A stretch of DNA of 6,165 nucleotides, taken from contig CAJYRE010000093.1 of assembly GCA_913776675.1 (NCBI GenBank), positions 1 through 6,165 on the forward strand, in the 5' to 3' direction. The first letter of the stretch is position 1, and every line of letters begins with the position of its first letter. A model generated the notes under the pieces. It worked only from the letters and a program-made list of their open reading frames with translations. It did not search any database and had not been told where the DNA came from. Below are positions 1-6,126 of the stretch, piece after piece. The DNA comes from Rhizobiaceae bacterium (lineage in GTDB: Bacteria > Pseudomonadota > Alphaproteobacteria > Rhizobiales > Rhizobiaceae). The translations under genes and the position numbers were made by a program.

Positions 1-19
1 TATACAGGCTTTTGCCGTC

Positions 20-42
20 AACGCTCTCCGGGTGAGGGCGTT
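20..42 (+). other. Small hairpin upstream of suhB (possible end of an upstream transcript)
   Basis: Arms AACGCTCTC (20-28) and GAGGGCGTT (34-42) pair over 9 positions with one G-U wobble and a 5-nt loop. No run of T follows (the next bases are GTGCGGCG), so it is not a canonical intrinsic terminator. It could be a weak terminator for a gene just outside the window, or a structure in the suhB leader. No convincing gene end is visible in 1-81: the three forward frames stop at 33-35, 68-70 and 76-78 and give no recognisable peptide. Confidence 0.35.
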
Positions 43-81
43 GTGCGGCGCATTTGCCAACACGATCTAAGGAAATAGTTT

Positions 82-882
82 ATGGCCCGCTCAGCCCTAC
101 TTAATGTCATGGTTCAGGCCGCGATCAAGGCCGGTAAATCGCTGTCGCGGGATTTTGGCGAAGTGCAGAATTTGCAGGTTTCTGTCAAAGGCCCCGGCGA
201 TTTTGTCTCGCAGGCCGATATGAAGGCTGAAAAGCTGGTGCGCGAAGAACTTTTAAAGGCGCGCCCCACCTATGGCTTTCTCGGTGAAGAAGGCGAAGAA
301 ATCAAAGGCACCGACGGCGCGCATCGCTGGATTGTCGATCCTCTGGATGGCACCACCAATTTCCTGCATGGTATTCCGCAGTTTGCTATCTCCATCGGGC
401 TGGAGCGCAATGATGAAATCGTGGCAGGCGTGATTTTCAATCCGGTGACGGATGAGCTGTTCACGACAGAAAAAGGCGGTGGCGCGTTTATGAACGATCG
501 CCGTATTCGCGTGGCTGCCCGCAAGGTTCTGTCTGATTCCGTGATTGGTTGTTCCATTCCGCATCTGGGCCGCTCCAACCATGGTAAGTCGCTGGTGGAA
601 CTGCGCCACGTTATGGGCGAAGTTGCTGGCGTTCGCAGCTTTGGTGCGGCGGCTCTGGATCTGGCTTATGTCGCATCCGGTCGTCTGGATGGTTTCTGGC
701 AAACGGGCCTCAATGCCTGGGATATGGCGGCAGGCATTCTGCTGATCCGCGAAGCGGGCGGCTTTGTCAGCGATATGGCAGGGGGCAATGATGCGCTCAA
801 CCGTGGTGATATTGTTGCGGGCAATGAGTATATCAAGAAAGCCTTGCTGGATGTGGTGAACCGCCCGCTGCCAGGCGCATGA
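82..882 (+). CDS. suhB: Inositol-1-monophosphatase family protein SuhB
   Basis: Mg2+-dependent, Li+-sensitive-type phosphatase family (Inositol_P, PF00459), cytoplasmic. Members hydrolyse myo-inositol 1-phosphate and related sugar phosphates; in E. coli, SuhB also takes part in rRNA antitermination. At 266 aa it is essentially the length of E. coli SuhB (267). The family motifs are present in order: DFVSQAD at 40-46; the metal-binding GEE at 68-70 (E69); motif A WIVDPLDGTTNF at 83-94 with metal ligands D86 and D89 and the L88 carbonyl; and motif B WDMAAG at 213-218 with D214. All catalytic metal ligands are intact. The ATG at 82 is supported by AAGGA at 69-73, 8 nt upstream. The next gene on the same strand starts 187 nt away behind its own promoter, so suhB is probably a separate unit or the last gene of one. 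The physiological substrate cannot be read from sequence. Assignment to the family is very secure; the symbol suhB is the usual one for this alphaproteobacterial orthologue. Confidence 0.95.
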   Translation: MARSALLNVMVQAAIKAGKSLSRDFGEVQNLQVSVKGPGDFVSQADMKAEKLVREELLKARPTYGFLGEEGEEIKGTDGAHRWIVDPLDGTTNFLHGIPQFAISIGLERNDEIVAGVIFNPVTDELFTTEKGGGAFMNDRRIRVAARKVLSDSVIGCSIPHLGRSNHGKSLVELRHVMGEVAGVRSFGAAALDLAYVASGRLDGFWQTGLNAWDMAAGILLIREAGGFVSDMAGGNDALNRGDIVAGNEYIKKALLDVVNRPLPGA

Positions 883-919
883 TTGCGGCGCTGGATGTTC
901 GCTTGTATTTGATGTCAGT

Positions 920-948
920 TTGACTTGCAGCATCGTAGGCTTTATAAA
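920..948 (+). promoter_or_regulatory. Predicted sigma-70 promoter for the channel/OmpA pair
   Basis: A -35 box TTGACT (920-925, 5 of 6 to TTGACA) and a -10 box TATAAA (943-948, 5 of 6 to TATAAT) are separated by exactly 17 bp. Initiation is expected near 954-957, leaving a leader of about 115 nt before the ATG at 1070. It is the best promoter-like sequence I see in any intergenic stretch of the window. The -10 box lies at the centre of the dyad symmetry at 925-964, so a dimeric regulator bound there would cover the promoter. Predicted by eye, with no expression evidence. Confidence 0.6.
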
Positions 949-964
949 GCCCGCGATGCTGTAA
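925..964 (+). repeat. 40-bp imperfect palindrome overlapping the promoter
   Basis: Perfect outer arms CAGCATCG (928-935) and CGATGCTG (954-961) enclose perfect inner arms GGCTTT (938-943) and AAAGCC (946-951). They are separated on each side by two bases (TA against CG, one wobble and one mismatch). The flanks TTG and TAA extend the pairing to 925-964. As RNA it would form a strong hairpin at the end of the suhB transcript, but the T-run (986-990) comes 25 nt later, so it is not a standard terminator. As DNA the symmetry is centred on the -10 region of the promoter, which fits an operator. The two roles are not exclusive. Whether copies occur elsewhere in the genome cannot be judged here. Confidence 0.75.
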
Positions 965-1020
965 CACTTTCAATCTGCTGCATAATTTTTGCCTTGAATC
1001 CGGTCTGGCTTAAGGTTGTT

Positions 1021-1044
1021 ATGCAGATGCCTTCAGTGTGCTGA
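1021..1044 (+). other. Possible upstream mini-ORF (7 codons) in the leader
   Basis: ATG at 1021 is preceded by TAAGG (1011-1015) at 5 nt and reads MQMPSVC before a TGA at 1042-1044. It lies in the predicted leader of the channel gene, 25 nt before its ATG. A translated leader peptide is conceivable, but a seven-codon frame with a four-base Shine-Dalgarno match is easily a chance occurrence. Confidence 0.2.
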
Positions 1045-1054
1045 TGGCGATCAT

Positions 1055-1064
1055 GGAGATAGGG
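1055..1064 (+). promoter_or_regulatory. Ribosome binding site that decides the channel gene start
   Basis: GGAG (1055-1058) and AGGG (1061-1064) lie 11 and 5 nt before the ATG at 1070. The frame is open further upstream to a TTG at 1016. That extension would add a cysteine-rich 18-residue N-terminus unlike the family and has no good ribosome site at a proper distance, so 1070 is chosen. Confidence 0.6.
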
Positions 1065-1069
1065 CGCGC

Positions 1070-2077
1070 ATGACAGATGTGGATGTGGACGCACCGGACG
1101 CTGAACCCACCCGGTACGGTTCAAGATTGTCGAGTCCTGCTCCTATCATTTTGACCATGCTGATCTTTCTGATCATCATTGGTTTCATTGCCGCCATTCT
1201 GTTTCGGCAGGCGCAGCAAGCCTTTTTCACCAATCCCGGCCTGAATGGCTTGATTCTGGGTGTTCTGGCCGTTGGTATCCTGCTGATTTTCGGTCATGTG
1301 ATCGGGCTGATTTCCGAAGTGCGCTGGTTCAACCATTATCAGACTGTTGGCCATATTGAAAAAGTCGGGCGCGAGCCGAAAATGCTGGCACCGATGCGGT
1401 CTCTTTTGGGCAATCGCCGCTCGGTCGCACTCTCGGCCACGCTCTTGCGCTCGATTCTGGACTCGATTGCCACCCGGCTGGATGAATCGCGCGATACCTC
1501 GCGCTATCTGATCGGTCTTCTGGTGTTTCTGGGGCTGCTTGGCACCTTCTGGGGTTTGATTGGCACGATTGGCTCGATCAGCAATGTGATTCAGACGCTG
1601 GATGCGGGCGCGAGCGGGCAGGGCAGTGATGTGCTGCAAACCCTGAAAAATGGCTTGGCCGCGCCGCTGGCGGGCATGGGCACAGCATTTTCGTCTTCGC
1701 TGCTTGGTCTGTCCGGCTCGCTCATTCTGGGCTTTCTCGATCTTCAGGCGGGCCGCGCCCAGAACCGTTTTTACACCGAGCTGGAAAACTGGCTGTCCTC
1801 CGTCACGGATGTGTCCACTGAACAGCGCTCTGCTCCCGATGGGGTCTCTGCTCAGATGATGGCGCGCCTGATGGAGCAGATGAAGGCGTTGTCGCAGCAG
1901 CCCGCCGCAGGCGCAGATCGCAATCTGGCTGGATTGGCCGAAGGCATTCAGGGGCTGGTCAAGAACATGCGCAATGAGCAGCAGATGCTGCGCGACTGGA
2001 TTGAGGCGCAGCAGGAAGATGCCCGCGCCATGCGCAAGACACTGGAGCGGTTGAACGACAAGCTCGGGAGTAAATAA
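1070..2077 (+). CDS. MotA/TolQ/ExbB-family proton channel protein
   Basis: 335-aa inner-membrane protein of the MotA/TolQ/ExbB ion-channel superfamily (PF01618), the subunit that forms a pentameric ring in characterised systems. Four hydrophobic helices are visible: about 26-45, 58-80, 146-168 and 202-223. The third carries LGLLGTFWGLIGTI (154-167) and the fourth GMGTAFSSSLLGLSG (202-216), the two pore-lining motifs of the superfamily. Between helices 2 and 3 is a basic cytoplasmic loop of about 65 residues. After helix 4 there is a hydrophilic, partly helical tail (225-335) rich in Q, E, R and M. The start is the ATG at 1070, not the upstream TTG. The OmpA/MotB-type partner follows after only 2 nt, so the two are surely cotranscribed and probably translationally coupled, most likely from the promoter at 920-948. 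The energy-converting role is known for the family; the ion (likely H+) and the job in this organism are inference. It is not flagellar MotA by context, as no flagellar genes are near, and it lacks the tolR/tolA or exbD/tonB neighbourhood. Confidence 0.9.
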   Translation: MTDVDVDAPDAEPTRYGSRLSSPAPIILTMLIFLIIIGFIAAILFRQAQQAFFTNPGLNGLILGVLAVGILLIFGHVIGLISEVRWFNHYQTVGHIEKVGREPKMLAPMRSLLGNRRSVALSATLLRSILDSIATRLDESRDTSRYLIGLLVFLGLLGTFWGLIGTIGSISNVIQTLDAGASGQGSDVLQTLKNGLAAPLAGMGTAFSSSLLGLSGSLILGFLDLQAGRAQNRFYTELENWLSSVTDVSTEQRSAPDGVSAQMMARLMEQMKALSQQPAAGADRNLAGLAEGIQGLVKNMRNEQQMLRDWIEAQQEDARAMRKTLERLNDKLGSK

Positions 2078-2079
2078 TT

Positions 2080-3111
2080 ATGGCTCTGGGGCGCAACCGC
2101 AGGCGTGAGCGCGGCGGCGATTACTGGCCCGGCTTTGTTGATGCGCTATCAACATTGCTGATTGCCATCATGTTTTTGCTCACTGTGTTTGTGGTGGCGC
2201 AATTTGTGCTGAGTCGTGAGATTTCCGGCAAGGATGAGGTGTTGAATCGCCTCAACAGCCAGATTGCCGAGCTGACCCAGCTTTTGGCTTTGGAAAAAAG
2301 CGGCAAGCAGGATCTGGAAGACACGCTGGCCAATCTGCAATCCTCGCTCTCCACCTCGGAAAGTGAGCGTTCGCGGTTGCAAGCGCTGCTGGATGCAGGC
2401 AGCGGCAGTTCTGCCGAAGCGCAAGGCAAAATCAATGAACTGACTGGCAAGCTGACTGATGAAAAGCAGGTCAGCGCCCGCGCCATGAGCCAGATTGAGT
2501 TGTTGAACCAGCAGATTGCTGCGCTGAGGGCGCAGATTGCCGCTGTTGAGCAGGCCTTGCAAGCATCGGAAGCGAAAGACAAGGACTCACAGGTTAAAAT
2601 TGCCGATCTGGGCAGACGCTTGAATGTGGCGCTGGCGCAAAAGGTGCAGGAGCTGAACCGTTATCGCTCCGATTTCTTTGGCCGCTTGCGTGAAATTCTC
2701 TCGGATCGGCAGAATATCCGCATTGTCGGTGACCGTTTTGTATTCCAGTCAGAGGTTCTGTTTCCCTCTGGTAGTGCCGATCTCAATCCGCAGGGGCAGG
2801 AGGAAATGGCCAAGCTGGCGTCTGCCCTGATTGATTTGTCGAAGGAAATTCCATCCGACATCAACTGGGTGCTGCGGGTGGATGGTCATACGGATAATGT
2901 GCAAATGTCGGGCTCTGGCCGTTATCCAGACAATTGGGCGCTGTCTGCAGCCCGCGCCATTTCGGTGGTGAAGTTCCTGATTTCCAAGGGTGTTCCTGCC
3001 GATCGACTGGCAGCGGCTGGCTTTGGCGAGTTCCAACCGATAGCCCCCGGTGATACGCCGGACGCCCGCGCCCAGAACCGCCGTATCGAGCTGAAGCTGA
3101 CGGAGCGCTAG
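2080..3111 (+). CDS. MotB/OmpA-type peptidoglycan-binding stator partner
   Basis: 343-aa protein with the build of a MotB-type stator subunit. A short basic N-terminus (1-14) precedes one membrane helix (about 19-44), YWPGFVDALSTLLIAIMFLL, which resembles the MotB plug/TM region. D21, at its start, is the candidate ion-binding aspartate equivalent to MotB D32. Residues 47-200 are a long E/Q/L-rich coiled coil spanning the periplasm. Residues about 210-343 are an OmpA domain (PF00691) with GHTDN (D272), the LSAARA helix (R292) and AQNRRIELKL near the end. D272 and R292 match the diaminopimelate-binding Asp and Arg of OmpA-family domains, so peptidoglycan binding should be intact. Start ATG 2080 has GGGAG (2066-2070) 9 nt upstream, inside the end of the preceding gene. 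Expected role: anchors and gates the channel encoded just upstream. The coiled coil is much longer than in TolR or ExbD and is reminiscent of ZorB-like and stand-alone alphaproteobacterial OmpA/MotB proteins. Function beyond envelope energisation is unknown. Confidence 0.9.
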   Translation: MALGRNRRRERGGDYWPGFVDALSTLLIAIMFLLTVFVVAQFVLSREISGKDEVLNRLNSQIAELTQLLALEKSGKQDLEDTLANLQSSLSTSESERSRLQALLDAGSGSSAEAQGKINELTGKLTDEKQVSARAMSQIELLNQQIAALRAQIAAVEQALQASEAKDKDSQVKIADLGRRLNVALAQKVQELNRYRSDFFGRLREILSDRQNIRIVGDRFVFQSEVLFPSGSADLNPQGQEEMAKLASALIDLSKEIPSDINWVLRVDGHTDNVQMSGSGRYPDNWALSAARAISVVKFLISKGVPADRLAAAGFGEFQPIAPGDTPDARAQNRRIELKLTER

Positions 3112-3112
3112 A

Positions 3113-3132
3113 GGCTGTTGCCTAACACAGCC
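3113..3132 (+). terminator. Weak hairpin after the OmpA/MotB gene, possible terminator
   Basis: GGCTGT (3113-3118) pairs perfectly with ACAGCC (3127-3132) across an 8-nt loop, starting 2 nt after the stop codon. Only a loose pyrimidine stretch (CATTTCTTC, 3137-3145) follows, so efficiency as an intrinsic terminator is doubtful. The position suits the end of the two-gene unit. Confidence 0.35.
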
Positions 3133-3194
3133 ACCTCATTTCTTCGCACTTGCCAATATTTGACGTTCGCGTAAAAGTAAACCCATCAAGCCTT

Positions 3195-3200
3195 GGGAGG
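3195..3200 (+). promoter_or_regulatory. Strong Shine-Dalgarno ahead of tandem ATG codons
   Basis: GGGAGG at 3195-3200 precedes two adjacent in-frame ATG codons at 3203 and 3206. Spacing is 2 nt to the first and 5 nt to the second, so the second ATG is probably the main initiation codon. The protein differs by only one methionine. Confidence 0.65.
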
Positions 3201-3202
3201 GG

Positions 3203-4852
3203 ATGATGGACAGATTTGATGTGATCGTGGTGGGGGCGGGCCTTTCGGGGCTGGTGGCGGCTGTGGAGGCAGCCGGGCGCAAGCTGAAAGTCTGCGTGAT
3301 CGATCAGGAAGGCGCGCAAAATCTGGGTGGTCAGGCTTTCTGGTCCCTCGGCGGCCTGTTTTTCATCGATAGTCCCGAGCAGCGCCGGATGCGGGTGCGC
3401 GATAGCCTTGATCTGGCGCGCCGCGATTGGTTTGGCTCGGCGGCTTTTGATCGGCAGGAGGATTTTTGGCCCCGTCGTTGGGCCGAAGCCTATCTGGACT
3501 TTGCCGCTGGGGAAAAACGCGCATGGTTACATCAGATGGGCATGCGGTGGTTTCCGGTGGTGGGCTGGGCTGAGCGCGGCGGCGGGCAGGCCAATGGTCA
3601 TGGCAATTCGGTGCCGCGTTTTCATGTCACCTGGGGTACGGGGCCGGGAGTGCTGGCTCCCTTTGTCAAACGCGCAAGAAGCCTCGAAGAAGCGGGCTTG
3701 ATCACGTTCCTGTTCCGCCATCAGGTCGATCACCTCATACAATCTGGTTCAGCCGTTACCGGGGTTGCGGGCACGGTGCTGCCTATCGATTCGGTCAAGC
3801 GCGGCGAGCGCAGCAGCCGAGAGCCTGTGGGGCATTTTGAGATCGAAGCCGATGCCGTGATTGTCACCTCCGGCGGTATTGGGGGCAATCATGCGCTGGT
3901 GCGGCGCAACTGGCCGGTGGAGCGGCTGGGGTCGCCGCCCGCCAGCATGGTGTGTGGCGTGCCTGCCCATGTCGATGGCCGGATGATTGAAATCACGGAA
4001 GCGGCAGGCGGGCAGGTGATCAACCGCGACCGCATGTGGCATTATACGGAAGGGTTGAAAAACCATGATCCGATCTGGCCCAATCACGGCATTCGCATTC
4101 TGCCCGGGCCAAGCTCCTTCTGGTGTGATGCCGATGGCGAGCGGCTTCCAGCCCCCGCCATGCCGGGGTTTGATACGCTGGGCACGTTGAAAATCCTGCG
4201 GCAGCGCGGCAGTGATTACAGTTGGTTTATTCTCACCAAATCAATCATCAAAAAGGAGTTTGCGCTGTCTGGCTCGGAGCAAAACCCTGATCTGACCGAT
4301 AAAAACATTCCGCTGTTGCTCAAGCGTTTGGGCAAGGAACCGACCGGGCCCATTCAGGCGTTTATGGATCGTGGCGAGGATTTTGCCGTGCGTGAAACAC
4401 TGGAAGATCTGGTAGCGGCCATGAATGCGATCAGCGGTGAAAACCGCTTGAGCGCTGCGCATGTGCGGGCACAGATTGAGGCACGGGATGGGCAGATGCA
4501 GAATGCTTTCAGCAAAGATGCACAAGTGACGGCCATACGTGGCGCACGCCATTATCTGGGGGACAAGCTGATGCGCACGGCCAAGCCGCATCGCCTGCTG
4601 GACCCGGCACATGGGCCATTGATCGCCGTGCGCCTGCATATTCTCACCCGCAAGACATTGGGCGGCTTGCACACCGATTTGCAGGGCCGGGTGCTGAATG
4701 CGCAGGGTGTCCCCGTGCCAGGGCTGTATGCAGCCGGAGAAGTGGCCGGTTTTGGCGGCGGCGGCATGCATGGCTACAATGCGCTGGAAGGCACATTTCT
4801 GGGCGGCTGCCTGTTTTCCGGCCGGGTGGCGGGCCGGAATGCAGCGGTGTAA
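3203..4852 (+). CDS. FAD-dependent oxidoreductase (predicted FAD-binding dehydrogenase, COG3573-like)
   Basis: 549-aa (or 548 from the second ATG) cytoplasmic flavoprotein of the FAD_binding_2 superfamily (PF00890), which includes fumarate reductase, flavocytochrome c and 3-ketosteroid dehydrogenases. The N-terminal Rossmann motif is clear: DVIVVGAGLSGLVAAVEA with GxGxxG at 11-16 and an acidic end of the second strand near 33-36. Residues around 42-50 (LGGQAFWSLGG) fit the FAD-pyrophosphate-contacting loop. The C-terminal FAD-closing segment GLYAAGEVAGFGGGGMHGYN starts at 507. No signal peptide, membrane helix, haem motif or Fe-S cysteine cluster is visible, so it probably acts with a soluble or unknown electron partner. 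Length and motifs match the uncharacterised FAD-binding dehydrogenase group usually annotated COG3573; the substrate is unknown and I do not assign a steroid or fumarate. It starts 91 nt after the OmpA/MotB gene behind a possible weak terminator, so it may have its own promoter. Its stop codon is 5 nt from that of the convergent ABC exporter. Confidence 0.88.
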   Translation: MMDRFDVIVVGAGLSGLVAAVEAAGRKLKVCVIDQEGAQNLGGQAFWSLGGLFFIDSPEQRRMRVRDSLDLARRDWFGSAAFDRQEDFWPRRWAEAYLDFAAGEKRAWLHQMGMRWFPVVGWAERGGGQANGHGNSVPRFHVTWGTGPGVLAPFVKRARSLEEAGLITFLFRHQVDHLIQSGSAVTGVAGTVLPIDSVKRGERSSREPVGHFEIEADAVIVTSGGIGGNHALVRRNWPVERLGSPPASMVCGVPAHVDGRMIEITEAAGGQVINRDRMWHYTEGLKNHDPIWPNHGIRILPGPSSFWCDADGERLPAPAMPGFDTLGTLKILRQRGSDYSWFILTKSIIKKEFALSGSEQNPDLTDKNIPLLLKRLGKEPTGPIQAFMDRGEDFAVRETLEDLVAAMNAISGENRLSAAHVRAQIEARDGQMQNAFSKDAQVTAIRGARHYLGDKLMRTAKPHRLLDPAHGPLIAVRLHILTRKTLGGLHTDLQGRVLNAQGVPVPGLYAAGEVAGFGGGGMHGYNALEGTFLGGCLFSGRVAGRNAAV

Positions 4853-4857
4853 GCGGC

Positions 4858-6126
4858 TTATTTCGCAGGCGTCAGGTTGTCTTCCGCGCTGGTCTGAAAT
4901 TGCAGCCGGGCGAGGCGGGCATAGAGTCCGCCTTGCTGGATCAGGCTTTGATGCGTGCCCTGTTCCGCCACGCGGCCATCATCCACCACCAGAATGCGAT
5001 CGGCTTTCAGCACGGTTGCCAGACGATGGGCAATCACAATGGTGGTGCGGGTTTTCATCAGCTCATCCAGCGCTTTTTGCACCAGTGTTTCGCTCTCTGC
5101 ATCCAGCGCCGAGGTGGCCTCATCCAGCAATAGCACGGGGGCATCTTTCAAAATGGCGCGGGCAATGGCAATGCGCTGACGCTGGCCGCCGGAGAGCGTC
5201 ATCCCGCGTTCGCCCACGGGCGTATCATAGCCCGCTTCGAGCTTGTCGATGAATTCGGCGGCTTGGGCTGCCTGTGCCGCTGCTATCACCGCCTCGCGGC
5301 TGGCGGTGGGACAGCCAAACGCGATGTTGTCGTGAATGGTGCCGGAAAAAATTGTCACTTCCTGCGGCACGATGGCCATGCCGGCGCGCAGGTCTTCAAG
5401 TGTCACATCGCGGATGTCCACGCCGTCCAGACAGATACGCCCGCTGGTGGGGTCGTAAAAGCGCAAAATCAGCGACAACACGGTGCTTTTGCCTGCGCCG
5501 GAGGGGCCGACGAGAGCCACGGTTTCTCCTGTTTCAACGGCAAAGCTCAAACCGTTCAGGGCCGAACGGCCGGGACGGCTTGGATAGGCAAAGGACACAG
5601 AATCAAACCACACTTCGCCGCGTGGCGGCTGGGGCAGAGGCTTGGGAGCCTCCGGTGAACGCACGGCAGAGACTTCTGCCAGCAATTCGCTCAACCGTTC
5701 GGTCGCGCCACCCGCTCGCATCAACTCACCCCAGACTTCCGAGAGCTGGCCGAGCGAGCTGCCTGCCACCACCGAATAGATCAGGAACTGGCCCAATGTG
5801 CCCGCTGTCATGGTGCCGACCAGCACGCTTTGCGCGCCATACCACAAGACACCGACAACGCTGCTGAACACCATGGTGATCGCCACGCCGGTCAACACGG
5901 CGCGGGAGCGGGTGGCAATACGGGCGGCCTCATAGGCCTCTTCCACGGCAGCACCGTAGCGGGCTTCAGCAACCGTTTCACCATTGAACGCCTGGACGAT
6001 GCGCGAAGCGCCAATGCTTTCACCGGCAAAGGCGGAAGCCGCCGCCAGCGTATCCTGTGCCCGGCGTGAACGCCGCCGTACGGAGCGGCCAAAGGCGATC
6101 AGCGGAAAGACAATAATGTTCCGCAT
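4858..6126 (-). CDS. ABC exporter with fused membrane and ATPase domains, 5' end missing
   Basis: C-terminal two-thirds of a homodimeric MsbA-like ABC exporter (PF00664 + PF00005); full family members have about 600 residues, so about 180 N-terminal residues with helices 1-4 are absent. Numbering from the ATG at 6126: last part of the membrane domain at 5-130, with helices near 77-97 and 110-128, then a complete ATPase domain. Its motifs are Walker [10 protein letters not shown] (207-215, K213), Q-loop Q255, signature LSGGQ (311-315), Walker B LLLDE (D335, catalytic E336) and H-loop H367. All ATPase residues are intact. The ATG at 6126 is only the first methionine in the frame, not a plausible real start: it has no ribosome site and lies mid-domain. 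Codons 1-3 and everything upstream (13 codons to an in-frame TAG at 6163-6165) do not resemble the hydrophobic helix expected before VFPLIAFGR. The native sequence therefore seems to end near 6117. Substrate unknown; lipid, drug or peptide export are all possible. Either a gene cut by an assembly/cloning junction or a genuinely broken copy. Confidence 0.9.
   Translation of the reverse strand: MRNIIVFPLIAFGRSVRRRSRRAQDTLAAASAFAGESIGASRIVQAFNGETVAEARYGAAVEEAYEAARIATRSRAVLTGVAITMVFSSVVGVLWYGAQSVLVGTMTAGTLGQFLIYSVVAGSSLGQLSEVWGELMRAGGATERLSELLAEVSAVRSPEAPKPLPQPPRGEVWFDSVSFAYPSRPGRSALNGLSFAVETGETVALVGPSGAGKSTVLSLILRFYDPTSGRICLDGVDIRDVTLEDLRAGMAIVPQEVTIFSGTIHDNIAFGCPTASREAVIAAAQAAQAAEFIDKLEAGYDTPVGERGMTLSGGQRQRIAIARAILKDAPVLLLDEATSALDAESETLVQKALDELMKTRTTIVIAHRLATVLKADRILVVDDGRVAEQGTHQSLIQQGGLYARLARLQFQTSAEDNLTPAK

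Noticed and set aside
253..933. Long open frame antisense to suhB (and similar antisense frames elsewhere)
   Set aside because: The encoded peptides are low-quality shadows of strongly supported genes, rich in H, R, Q and C with no domain, and follow from the high GC of the third codon position.
1016..1069. Upstream TTG start extending the channel protein by 18 residues
   Set aside because: The extension is cysteine-rich, has no family resemblance and lacks a well-placed ribosome site, while ATG 1070 has GGAG and AGGG just upstream.
1070..3111. Zorya anti-phage system (ZorA/ZorB)
   Set aside because: Only the motor-like pair is present; the next gene is a flavoprotein rather than ZorC/ZorD or ZorE, and the suhB linkage points to a conserved chromosomal locus.
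3160..3189. TTGACG (3160-3165) as the -35 of a promoter for the flavoprotein gene
   Set aside because: The -35 is good, but the best -10 at 17-18 bp spacing is CCATCA or CATCAA, only about half matching, so the promoter is not supported.
4858..6126. A complete half-size ABC protein starting at the ATG at 6126
   Set aside because: That ATG lies mid membrane domain, with no ribosome site and non-family codons around it; four helices are missing compared with the family.
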